Assembly (NCBI GenBank): GCA_025210235.1
Contig: JAOASG010000066.1
Span: 62,001 to 126,000 of the forward strand
DNA length: 64,000 nucleotides
Direction: 5' to 3'
From: Vallitalea sp.
GTDB lineage: Bacteria; Bacillota; Clostridia; Lachnospirales; Vallitaleaceae
Positions 57,089 through 64,000 of the stretch are shown piece after piece. The notes under the pieces were generated by a model. That model saw only the letters and a list, made by a program, of their open reading frames with translations, had not been told where the DNA came from and did no database searches. The position numbers and the translations under genes are program-made. Each line of letters begins with the position of its first letter. The first letter of the stretch is position 1.

Positions 57089-58111
57089 ATGAAAAAAGTA
57101 TTTATTTTTATACTTATAATGATGTTGTTAACTGGATGTAATAATAAATATCAAAATAAAAAAGTAGCGAAAGAGACCTTTTTATTGGGAACTTTAGTGA
57201 AAATTAGTATTTATGGAAAAGATGTAAAGGATGAAGATTTTAAGCCTATATTTAGCCTTATATCTGATTTAGAGAATAAAGTTAGTAAAAATATTAAAGA
57301 AAGTGAAATAAGTAAGTTAAATAGTAATACAAATCATAATATACAAGTGTCTCAGGATGTGTTTAATATAATAAAAAAGGGGTTGTACTATTCTAAGATA
57401 TCAGAAGGAAAATTTGATTTGAGTATAGCACCTCTAGTAGAATTGTGGGGAATTGGAACAGAGAATGCTAAAGTTCCTAAAGAAGATGAAATAGATAAAG
57501 CAATAAGTAAGATAAATTATAAAAATATAAAATTAGATGAAAAAGATATGACTATATCCTTATTAAAGGATACTAAAATAGATTTAGGTGGTATAGCAAA
57601 GGGATACATAGCTGATAAAGTTGCTGAGTTTTTTAAAGATAATGACATTGAACATGGAGTTATTAATTTAGGAGGCAATATATTAACTGTAGGGCAAAAA
57701 CCTAATGGAGATTTATGGAAAATAGGTATTCAAAATCCATTTAAGTCTAGAGGAGAAAAAATAGGAATGGTTTCTATAGACCAAAAATCAGTGGTTACTT
57801 CTGGAATTTACGAAAGGTACTTAGAGAAAGATGGTATAAGATATCATCATATATTAAATCCTTTTACTGGATATCCTGTAAAAAATAATTTGGCAAGTGT
57901 AATAATAATATCTAATTATTCTGTAGATGGAGATGGGCTATCCACAGTAGCCTTTTCAAAAGGGTTGAAAGATGGTCTTAAGTTTATAGAAACCATTGAT
58001 AATACAGATGCTATATTTATAACTAAGGATAAGGAAATATACTTAACATCAGGAGCAAAAAAAATATTTAAACTAATGGATAATAGTTTTAAAATAAAAT
58101 ATAATAAATAA
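57089..58111 (+). CDS. apbE: FAD:protein FMN transferase (ApbE lipoprotein)
   Basis: A 340-residue lipoprotein (RBS AAAGAGG; lipobox LLTGC at residue 17) with ApbE motifs: FLLGTLVKISIYG, GKFDLSIAPLVELWG, IDLGGIAKGYIADKVAEF and VINLGGNI, then HHILNPFTGYPV. It attaches FMN to threonines of exported or membrane flavoproteins such as RnfG/NqrC; no such partner is in view. Its place among sporulation genes is probably incidental. Confidence 0.93.
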   Translation: MKKVFIFILIMMLLTGCNNKYQNKKVAKETFLLGTLVKISIYGKDVKDEDFKPIFSLISDLENKVSKNIKESEISKLNSNTNHNIQVSQDVFNIIKKGLYYSKISEGKFDLSIAPLVELWGIGTENAKVPKEDEIDKAISKINYKNIKLDEKDMTISLLKDTKIDLGGIAKGYIADKVAEFFKDNDIEHGVINLGGNILTVGQKPNGDLWKIGIQNPFKSRGEKIGMVSIDQKSVVTSGIYERYLEKDGIRYHHILNPFTGYPVKNNLASVIIISNYSVDGDGLSTVAFSKGLKDGLKFIETIDNTDAIFITKDKEIYLTSGAKKIFKLMDNSFKIKYNK

Positions 58112-58203
58112 TCAAATTTAAAAATGAAGAACAAAAAATATGTAATATTTTCAAAATAAATCCCATATATTTAACTAAGCAAATGATTCGAGGGGGATTT
58201 GTT

Positions 58204-58482
58204 TTGAAGCAATATATAGAGGAAAGGGCTATTGAGGTGGCAAATTATATAATTACTTCAAATGCTACTGTAAGACAAACTGCCAAAAAATTTGGAATTA
58301 GTAAGTCAACAGTACATAAAGATGTAACAGAAAGACTAATTAAGATAAATCCAGGGTTAGCTTTAGAAGCTAGAAAGGTCCTTGACATTAATAAATCTGA
58401 AAGGCATATAAGAGGTGGTTTAGCTACTAGAGCTAAGTATGTTAATATGGCTAGTACAAATTCCAGACCAACACTTTACTAA
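58204..58482 (+). CDS. spoIIID: Stage III sporulation transcriptional regulator SpoIIID
   Basis: Start is most likely TTG 58204 (LKQYIEERAIEVANYI), with CGAGGGGG nine bases upstream; an ATG at 58183 sits before that site. The 92-residue protein has the SpoIIID helix-turn-helix (ATVRQTAKKFGISKSTVHKD), then ERLIKINPGLALEARKVLD and HIRGGLATRAKY. It controls mother-cell genes under sigma-E. It is followed by mbl, the same order as in Bacillus. Confidence 0.96.
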   Translation: MKQYIEERAIEVANYIITSNATVRQTAKKFGISKSTVHKDVTERLIKINPGLALEARKVLDINKSERHIRGGLATRAKYVNMASTNSRPTLY

Positions 58483-58504
58483 AACCGAGTTTACTCGGTT
58501 TTTT
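58481..58504 (+). terminator. Intrinsic terminator after spoIIID
   Basis: AAAACCGAGT and ACTCGGTTTT with a two-base loop and a T run, overlapping the stop codon. The 240 bases to mbl are AT-rich and should hold its promoter. Confidence 0.88.
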
Positions 58505-58748
58505 ATTGTGTAAACACAGTGGATAAAGCACATTATTAAAGATAATTATAAAAAATGTCGATAATATTTAAAATTTATTAAATTCCCCTTTGAAAATTAG
58601 TGGTATTTGTATATAATATTATATATATGAAATATTATTATAAATGTTATATAAAAGACTTAATTTGATAATTTAACTAATTAATAAATCAATCTTAAAT
58701 AAATCATATAAAAATATAAATAATTATTTTAACGGAAGGGGATAAACA

Positions 58749-59735
58749 ATGTTTGGAACAGAAATTGGAATTGATTTAGGAACAGCTAATGTACTTGTAT
58801 ATACAAAAGGAAAAGGTGTGGTACTTAGAGAACCATCGGTTGTTGCTATAGATAGAGATACAAATAAAATACTTGCAGTAGGAAGTGAAGCTAGGAGAAT
58901 GCTTGGAAGAACTCCAGGTAATATTGTAGCTATTAGACCTCTTAGACAAGGAGTTATCTCTGATTATACAGTTACTGAGAAGATGATTAAATATTTTATT
59001 TCAAAAGCTGTAGGGAAAAAGATTAGAAAACCTAGAATAACAGTTTGCGTACCAAGTGGGGTAACTGAAGTAGAAAAAAGAGCTGTGGAAGATGCAACTT
59101 ATCAAGCAGGAGCAAGAAAAGTGGAAATTATAGAAGAACCAATTGCTGCAGCTATTGGAGCAGGCATTGATATAAGTAAAGCATGCGGAAGTATGGTTGT
59201 AGATATTGGAGGAGGGACTACTGATATAGCAGTTATTTCTCTAGGAGGTACTGTTGTAAGTACATCTATTAAAGTTGCAGGAGATAATTTTGATGAAGCA
59301 ATTGTAAGATATATGAGGAAAAAACATAACTTATTAATTGGAGAAAGAACTGCAGAAGAAATAAAAGTGAAAATTGGTACAGCATATAAAAGACCAGAAG
59401 TATTAACTATGGATGTAAGAGGAAGAAATTTAATAACAGGTCTACCAAAAACTATTACAGTTTCATCAGTAGAAACAGAAGAAGCTCTAAGAGAATCTAC
59501 TTCTAATATAGTAGAAGCAGTTCATAGTGTTTTAGAAAAAACACCACCAGAGTTATCAGCAGATATTTCTGATAGAGGAATTGTCCTAACAGGTGGTGGA
59601 AGTTTATTACAAGGACTTGACCAATTGATTGAAGATAAAACAGGAATTAATGTAATTACAGCAGATGATGCTATTACTTGTGTAGCAATTGGTACAGGTA
59701 AATATGTAGAGTATCAATCAAATCAAAATAATTAA
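58749..59735 (+). CDS. mbl: MreB-family actin-like cell-shape protein (Mbl)
   Basis: A 328-residue actin-like ATPase with RBS GGAAGGGG. ATP-site motifs: [20 protein letters not shown] (phosphate 1), [18 protein letters not shown] (phosphate 2) and [15 protein letters not shown] (adenosine). The [13 protein letters not shown] start and the spoIIID-mbl-flagellar gene order match Mbl rather than MreB. It forms membrane-bound filaments that guide wall synthesis. The next gene begins 15 bases later. Confidence 0.94.
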   Translation: MFGTEIGIDLGTANVLVYTKGKGVVLREPSVVAIDRDTNKILAVGSEARRMLGRTPGNIVAIRPLRQGVISDYTVTEKMIKYFISKAVGKKIRKPRITVCVPSGVTEVEKRAVEDATYQAGARKVEIIEEPIAAAIGAGIDISKACGSMVVDIGGGTTDIAVISLGGTVVSTSIKVAGDNFDEAIVRYMRKKHNLLIGERTAEEIKVKIGTAYKRPEVLTMDVRGRNLITGLPKTITVSSVETEEALRESTSNIVEAVHSVLEKTPPELSADISDRGIVLTGGGSLLQGLDQLIEDKTGINVITADDAITCVAIGTGKYVEYQSNQNN

Positions 59736-59750
59736 AGGTTAGGTGAAATC

Positions 59751-60518
59751 ATGATAAGAGGTTTATATACAGCTTCAACTGGAATGATAGCACAGCAAGA
59801 AAAAATGGATGTTATATCTAATAACCTTGCAAATGTAAATACCACCGGATTTAAAAAAGATGGTGTTATAATAGAGTCTTTTGATAGTGTATTAACTAAG
59901 AAAATAAATGATAATAGTGCTCCAATGAATGAAACAATTGGGAAAATGACATTGGGATGCAAAGTTGGTAACATTTATACGGATAATTCACAAGGTGGAG
60001 CTACTATTACAAATAATCCTTTAAATATAGCATTATTAGGAAAAGGGATGATTTGTGTTGGGGTAGAAGATAAAGAAGGAAATTTAAATACAAGATATAC
60101 AAGAGATGGTTCCTTTATATTATCAAGTGATGGTACACTCAAAACAAAAGAAGGAAATTATATATTAGGTCAAAATGGGAAAATAAAGTTAGAAAATGCA
60201 AGTAATATAAGAATATCAGAGGATGGTACTATATTCCAAAATGGAATAGAAGTTGATAAGATTTTAATAAAAGACTTTCAAAATCCGGAATCATTAAGGA
60301 AAATTGGCGATAATCTTTATAAAAAAACAGATGATAGTATCGAAAAAGAGGCTGATGGAAAAATTCTTCAAGGATATTTAGAAAGTTCTAATGTTAATAC
60401 AGTAAGAGAAATGGTCGATATGATAAGTGTTATGAGAACTTATGAAGCAAATCAAAAAATTATTCAGACTCAAGACGAAACATTAAGTAAAGCAGTAAAT
60501 GAAATAGGAAGACTATAA
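59751..60518 (+). CDS. flhO: Flagellar rod/hook protein of the FlgF/FlgG family (FlhO-like)
   Basis: A 255-residue axial flagellar protein with N-terminal MIRGLYTASTGMIAQQEKMD and VISNNLANVNTTGFKK, and the C-terminal helix LQGYLESSNVNTVREMVDMI. The heptad ends and FlgG-type core are typical of rod proteins. Position after mbl and before a paralogue mirrors flhO-flhP of Bacillus. It would form part of the distal rod or hook-rod junction. Confidence 0.88.
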   Translation: MIRGLYTASTGMIAQQEKMDVISNNLANVNTTGFKKDGVIIESFDSVLTKKINDNSAPMNETIGKMTLGCKVGNIYTDNSQGGATITNNPLNIALLGKGMICVGVEDKEGNLNTRYTRDGSFILSSDGTLKTKEGNYILGQNGKIKLENASNIRISEDGTIFQNGIEVDKILIKDFQNPESLRKIGDNLYKKTDDSIEKEADGKILQGYLESSNVNTVREMVDMISVMRTYEANQKIIQTQDETLSKAVNEIGRL

Positions 60519-60574
60519 TTTAGGGAATAATATAAAATATACTAGACTCAATATTTAGAAGGGATGAATATTGT

Positions 60575-61390
60575 ATGATAAGATCGCTATATACAGCAGC
60601 ATCAGGTATGAAAACTCAACAAATGAATGTTGATACAATATCTAATAATCTTGCTAATGTAAATACAACGGGATATAAAAAAGAATCACTTGAATTCAAG
60701 TCTCTATTGTATGAGAATATGGGAAAAGCTGATATGGATAAACAAGGCAAAGGAAGACCAGTAAATTTGCAAGTGGGACATGGTGTTAAGCCTGTTGGAA
60801 CAGTTAGAAGTTATACTATTGGGACAATGCAAAAAACAGATAATCCACTAGATATAGCAATCACTGGGGATGGATTTTTTGCTATTAAAAATCATTTGGA
60901 TGAAGAGGTATATACAAAAGATGGTAGTTTTAAAATAGCTTTAGTAGATAATAGACAAAGGTTAATTACTTCAGAAGGTTACAGGGTTATGGATGTAAAC
61001 GATGAACCTATTTATTTTGATAGAAACATTGATATCAAAAAAATCGAAATTGGATCTGATGGTTCTTTTAGTATTATGGACAGTGACGGTCAACCAATAG
61101 ATATGGATATTAAATTAAAAATAGTTCAATTTAAAAACGTTAATGGATTAGAAGCATTAGGAAATAACTTATTAAGAGCTACAAGTTCCTCTGGAGAACC
61201 AATAGCTGAAAATGATGATGATGATATAGTAAAAAGTACAATAATTCAGGGTACTTTAGAAGGCTCAAATGTACAAGTTGTAGAAGAAATGGTTAATTTA
61301 ATAGTTGCCCAAAGAGCTTATGAAGTAAGTTCCAAAGCTATTCAAACTTCTGATGAAATGTTATCTCAAGCAAATAACCTTAAGAGATAG
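60575..61390 (+). CDS. flhP: Flagellar rod protein FlgG/FlhP-like
   Basis: A 271-residue paralogue of the upstream protein: MIRSLYTAASGMKTQQMNVD, TISNNLANVNTTGYKKE, the FlgG core segment TDNPLDIAITGDGFFAI and the C-terminal GTLEGSNVQVVEEMVNLIVA. RBS AGAAGGG. It is the FlgG-like distal rod component. A fragment of the repeat family (AATCCTTAGTTTT) lies 10 bases after its stop. Confidence 0.9.
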   Translation: MIRSLYTAASGMKTQQMNVDTISNNLANVNTTGYKKESLEFKSLLYENMGKADMDKQGKGRPVNLQVGHGVKPVGTVRSYTIGTMQKTDNPLDIAITGDGFFAIKNHLDEEVYTKDGSFKIALVDNRQRLITSEGYRVMDVNDEPIYFDRNIDIKKIEIGSDGSFSIMDSDGQPIDMDIKLKIVQFKNVNGLEALGNNLLRATSSSGEPIAENDDDDIVKSTIIQGTLEGSNVQVVEEMVNLIVAQRAYEVSSKAIQTSDEMLSQANNLKR

Positions 61391-61450
61391 GAAATTATAA
61401 TCCTTAGTTTTATGGGTAGCTAGTGATAGTAAGAAAGGATAAACATAAGT

Positions 61451-61801
61451 ATGAATATATCTAATATTAATGCTAATAAATATTCAAATATTTTAAACAC
61501 AAAAAAGGAAAAAATAGAAAGTAAGTCTTTTGAAGATACTTTAAACAAGGCTGTAGAAAAGCAAGATGAAAAAGAACTTAAAAAAGCTTGTACAGAATTT
61601 GAACAATATTTTGTCAATCAATTATTTCAAGAGATGAAAAAGACTGTACATAGTGGTGGGTTAATGCAAAAATCACAAGGTGAGAAAATATTTGAAGATA
61701 TGTTATATGATGAGTATTCAAAAGAGATATCTAAAGGTAAAGGTATTGGAATTTCTGAAATGTTGTATAAGCAATTATCAAGATCGATTAAGCCACAATA
61801 A
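61451..61801 (+). CDS. Rod-binding protein, FlgJ N-terminal type
   Basis: A 116-residue protein with the FlgJ rod-capping domain: KKACTEFEQYFVNQLFQEMK, GGLMQKSQGEKIFEDMLYDE and GIGISEMLYKQL. There is no glucosaminidase domain, as in many bacteria with split FlgJ. It would cap or help assemble the rod encoded by the two genes upstream. RBS AGAAAGGA. Confidence 0.88.
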   Translation: MNISNINANKYSNILNTKKEKIESKSFEDTLNKAVEKQDEKELKKACTEFEQYFVNQLFQEMKKTVHSGGLMQKSQGEKIFEDMLYDEYSKEISKGKGIGISEMLYKQLSRSIKPQ

Positions 61802-61857
61802 AAAGTGTATAATAAGATATACATATTGTATTAAATAAATATATTTAAAATTATTAG

Positions 61858-61879
61858 TAGCCTCAATTAATTGAGGCTA
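61858..61879 (+). terminator. Perfect palindrome after the flagellar genes
   Basis: The 22-base palindrome begins TAGCCTCAATT and ends AATTGAGGCTA. It lies 57 bases after the flgJ-like stop; the T tract is weak (TTGTATTATCTT), so termination is likely but not certain. Confidence 0.65.
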
Positions 61880-61952
61880 TTGTATTATCTTATAGAAGAA
61901 CAAAAAAATCAATTATATAATACATTAAGGAACTAGATTTAAAGGTGATTAA

Positions 61953-63041
61953 ATGTTTATAATAAAACTTATGACAATAATAAATATAATATTGAGTTTA
62001 TTCTCAACAAATGAGCCGGTGGTTTATACAAGTGAGGATTTAACTTTAGATAAAAGGATACAGCAAGTTCATACTTTGGAAGTTGATTTAAATAATCCGT
62101 CTGTATCTGTTATAAATGCATTATCATTTGGAAAGATATATGGATTTGAAAAGACAAGTGTAATGGTAAAAGATAATGAAGCAATAGCTGGGTTTAATGG
62201 TATGTTTTATAATATTTATGGTCATCATATTGGGTTACTTGTTAAAAATTATAAAATAGTAACTAAGCCTTATGATTATACTCCTGTTATTGCTTTTTTA
62301 AAATCCGGGAAAGTATTTATAGGCGAACTTAATACACAAATTAAAGTAAAAAGTAAAAGTAATACTATTATTATAGATTCAATGAATGACGTTGCTTATG
62401 GTGGAAAATGGGTATTATACTCTAGTATTTACGGAAATTCAACACGTATAACTAGAGACAGCATTAATTATATTATAAATAACAATAAAGTTATAAAAAA
62501 ATTAATTACTAATGAACCAGTTAAAATACCAAGAAATGGATTTGTACTTAGTAAAGTTACGGTAAATAACGATAATAAGATATTGAAGGTTAATGAAGAA
62601 GTTGAGATAGAAACTATTTATACACCAGAAATTGGGGATGTAAAAGAAGCTTTTCAATCAGGAGGATGGTTAGTAAAAGATTCTGTTAATGTAGCAAAAA
62701 ATTATGAGGTTCTTATGGGGAATACCATGATACCCAATCCGAGAACAATTTTAGGTGTGACAAATGATAATAAGTTAATAATAAAAGTTATTGATGGAAG
62801 ACAACCAAATCATAGTTATGGAGTTACTGGAAAAACATGTGCAAAAATAATGTTAGATGAAGGTTGTATTAATGCTGTATATTTAGATGGAGGAGCGTCT
62901 AGTACTATGGTATATAAAGATAAAGTAGTTAATAGCCCATCTAATAAAGAAGAACGTAAAGTTGCGCACAGTTTAGTCATTAATTATGAAAGAAATATGT
63001 TTAAAGAGTTATTGACTAAATTAAAAAATTGGGAGAACTAA
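61953..63041 (+). CDS. Phosphodiester glycosidase (NAGPA)-domain exported protein
   Basis: A 362-residue protein with an N-terminal signal-like helix and the NAGPA domain: AIAGFNGMFYN, NPRTILGVTNDNKLIIKVID and, near 300, AVYLDGGASSTMVY. This domain hydrolyses GlcNAc-phosphodiester bonds in the human enzyme; bacterial versions are common exported proteins of unknown substrate, possibly wall or spore-coat glycans. RBS AAAGGTGA. Conserved catalytic motifs present. Confidence 0.88.
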   Translation: MFIIKLMTIINIILSLFSTNEPVVYTSEDLTLDKRIQQVHTLEVDLNNPSVSVINALSFGKIYGFEKTSVMVKDNEAIAGFNGMFYNIYGHHIGLLVKNYKIVTKPYDYTPVIAFLKSGKVFIGELNTQIKVKSKSNTIIIDSMNDVAYGGKWVLYSSIYGNSTRITRDSINYIINNNKVIKKLITNEPVKIPRNGFVLSKVTVNNDNKILKVNEEVEIETIYTPEIGDVKEAFQSGGWLVKDSVNVAKNYEVLMGNTMIPNPRTILGVTNDNKLIIKVIDGRQPNHSYGVTGKTCAKIMLDEGCINAVYLDGGASSTMVYKDKVVNSPSNKEERKVAHSLVINYERNMFKELLTKLKNWEN

Positions 63042-63045
63042 AATA

Positions 63046-63074
63046 TTGCATTTTACTATCTTATATGCTAATAT
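63046..63074 (+). promoter_or_regulatory. Promoter of the riboswitch-controlled unit
   Basis: TTGCAT, 17-base spacer and TAATAT with an extended -10 (TGCTAATAT), about 40 bases before the riboswitch. Confidence 0.65.
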
Positions 63075-63117
63075 AGATGTAGAATTTTTATACTAAAAAA
63101 AACTAAATGTGATGACA

Positions 63118-63204
63118 CTTATCAAGAGTTAGGGTAGAGAGTTAGCTCAATGACCCTACGCCAGCCTGCTACAAAAGTAAGGTGGTTCTGCTAACGTCGA
63201 TGAG
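63118..63204 (+). ncRNA. SAM-I (S-box)-like riboswitch
   Basis: P1 is CTTATC (63118-63123) with GATGAG (63199-63204). The kink-turn signature ATCAAGAG follows, P2 is TAGGGT/ACCCTA with inner GAG/CTC around AGTTAG, then AATGA and GCCAGCC (consensus GCaACC). A short P3 (TAC AAAA GTA) leads into AAGGTGG (consensus aaGGUGc), and GTT/AAC makes a small P4. This is the S-box plan with short P3 and P4. A terminator follows, so SAM binding should switch the downstream genes off. Confidence 0.78.
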
Positions 63205-63219
63205 GCTTAAAATAACAAT

Positions 63220-63245
63220 AAACCTTCTTGACGAAGGTTTTTCTT
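63220..63245 (+). terminator. Riboswitch expression-platform terminator
   Basis: AAACCTTC and GAAGGTTT with a five-base loop and a T run, 15 bases after the riboswitch P1. Confidence 0.88.
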
Positions 63246-63310
63246 ATTATTCTGTTCCATAGAGGAAAGTTATTTAATTTTTCTTAACTAAATAATTAGG
63301 AGGAAGTGTA

Positions 63311-63781
63311 TTGTCATTTAAATTACCTGTATCGATTATTGAATTAATTATTGTGTCAGCAATGCCTCTAGTTGAACAAAGGGGTGCAGTTCCTTTGGCA
63401 GCAGCAAGTAATTATGGTGTAATAGAAGCATTTTTATGGACTTTATTAGGGGCTATCATCCCAGCTCCCTTTATATTATTTTTAATACCAAAAGTATTAG
63501 AGTTTTTAAAGAAAATAAAATATCTAAATAAAATAGCTTATTGGTATGAAAATAGAGCACTAAATAAAAGTAAAAAAGTAAAAGATAATTATAAATACTT
63601 AAGTATTTTTCTATTTGTAGCAATTCCAGTACCGGGTACAGGTGTTTGGATGGGTTCTACAATAGCTTCTTTATTAGGTTTAGACTATAAAAAATCTTTG
63701 CTTGCAGTCATACTAGGTGCAAGTGTAGCTGGTATTTGCTTAATTATCATATCATATGGTGTAAAAATTCTAGTAACCTAA
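63311..63781 (+). CDS. COG2426 'small multi-drug export' family membrane protein
   Basis: A 156-residue membrane protein with TTG start at 63311 (RBS TTAGGAGGAAG). It has four to five hydrophobic segments and family motifs EQRGAVPLAAASNYG, GAIIPAPFILFLIPKVLEF and PVPGTGVWMGSTIASLLGLD. The 'multi-drug export' name is historical and untested. It is the first gene under the SAM-I-like riboswitch and metK follows 94 bases later, which suggests a link to methionine/SAM metabolism (inference). Confidence 0.83.
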   Translation: MSFKLPVSIIELIIVSAMPLVEQRGAVPLAAASNYGVIEAFLWTLLGAIIPAPFILFLIPKVLEFLKKIKYLNKIAYWYENRALNKSKKVKDNYKYLSIFLFVAIPVPGTGVWMGSTIASLLGLDYKKSLLAVILGASVAGICLIIISYGVKILVT

Positions 63782-63788
63782 ATAAAGC

Positions 63789-63833
63789 CACATTGTATTT
63801 AGAAATCATGAAGTGTAGATTTACAATTACTTA
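63789..63833. repeat. Dispersed repeat, fragment J (right half)
   Basis: CCACATTGTATTTAGAAATC followed by AGTGTAGATTTACAATTACTTA matches the right half of copies A and B with several changes. It lies between the COG2426 gene and metK. Confidence 0.6.
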
Positions 63834-63875
63834 AAAATGATTAAAAGAGATATGTACTTATGGAAGGAGAAAAAT

Positions 63876-64000
63876 ATGTCAAGAAAATTATTTACATCGG
63901 AATCTGTTACAGAAGGACATCCAGATAAAATGTGTGACCAAATATCAGATACTGTACTAGATTCTATTCTAGAGAAAGATCCTAATGCAAGGGTAGCCTG
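63876..64000 (+). CDS. metK: S-adenosylmethionine synthetase (3' end beyond window)
   Basis: ATG 63876 with GGAAGGAG upstream opens [20 protein letters not shown], followed by [20 protein letters not shown], the diagnostic N-terminus of MetK with its ATP-site GHPDK. Only 41 codons are inside the window. It makes SAM from methionine and ATP and is a classic S-box target, in keeping with the riboswitch at 63118. Confidence 0.96.
   Translation, partial: MSRKLFTSESVTEGHPDKMCDQISDTVLDSILEKDPNARVA

Overview
The window is AT-rich DNA from an endospore-forming, flagellated clostridial Firmicute. The evidence is a gerA-type germinant receptor operon, spoIIR, spoIID, a spoIIQ-like gene, spoIIID next to mbl and rod/hook genes, S-layer-homology proteins and an Agr-type cyclic peptide system. 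The exact taxon cannot be fixed from the sequence. A Lachnospirales-like relative is a guess based on the Agr peptide type, the dockerin/cohesin-like modules and the FN3-rich secretome.

Layout. 0-4.2 kb: carbohydrate ABC importer (two permeases, the first cut by the window edge; a binding lipoprotein) and an SGNH esterase. 4.3-8.4 kb: small membrane protein plus GerA/GerB/GerC. 8.45-9.15 kb: two copies of a GC-richer hairpin repeat flanking a RelB/DinJ antitoxin whose toxin partner survives only as a C-terminal scrap. 9.2 kb: spoIIR. 10.3-25.1 kb: accessory surface/toxin locus with two secreted FN3 proteins, a Kelch/FN3/cohesin-like protein, a 2274-residue Sec-exported RHS/YD-repeat protein with cohesin- and dockerin-like modules inside its repeat array and a C-terminal toxin region, an abutting candidate immunity gene, then decayed RHS tail and small-gene remnants. 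25.2-28.9 kb: unknown membrane zinc-ribbon protein (minus), ddl, DUF1934, galU. 29.0-32.4 kb: complete agr-type locus, including a 50-residue AgrD-like peptide gene and a LytTR-style direct repeat before agrBD. 32.5-39.4 kb: two small membrane proteins, two SLH proteins and an S41 protease. 39.4-54.6 kb: housekeeping genes (pyrG, plsC, malQ, pncB, an EamA transporter, a membrane MutS-like ATPase, ileS, glgP). 54.9-64 kb: spoIID, spoIIQ-like, apbE, spoIIID, mbl, two flagellar rod/hook genes, flgJ-like, a NAGPA-type protein, then a SAM-I-like riboswitch leading a COG2426 membrane gene and metK (cut by the window edge).

Two layers cross the gene map. One is a dispersed intergenic inverted-repeat family with ends like AGTAATTGCAAAACTA, found full-length or as fragments at about a dozen places in 1.3-1.5 kb and 36-64 kb; I recognised none in the 8-36 kb stretch. 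The other is a set of strong hairpin terminators and leader structures that define most transcription units.

The most interesting parts are the FN3/Kelch/RHS toxin locus with embedded cohesin/dockerin modules, the agr locus with its short peptide gene and operator-like repeat, and the dispersed repeat family. Functions are inferred by reading motifs; no database search was run.
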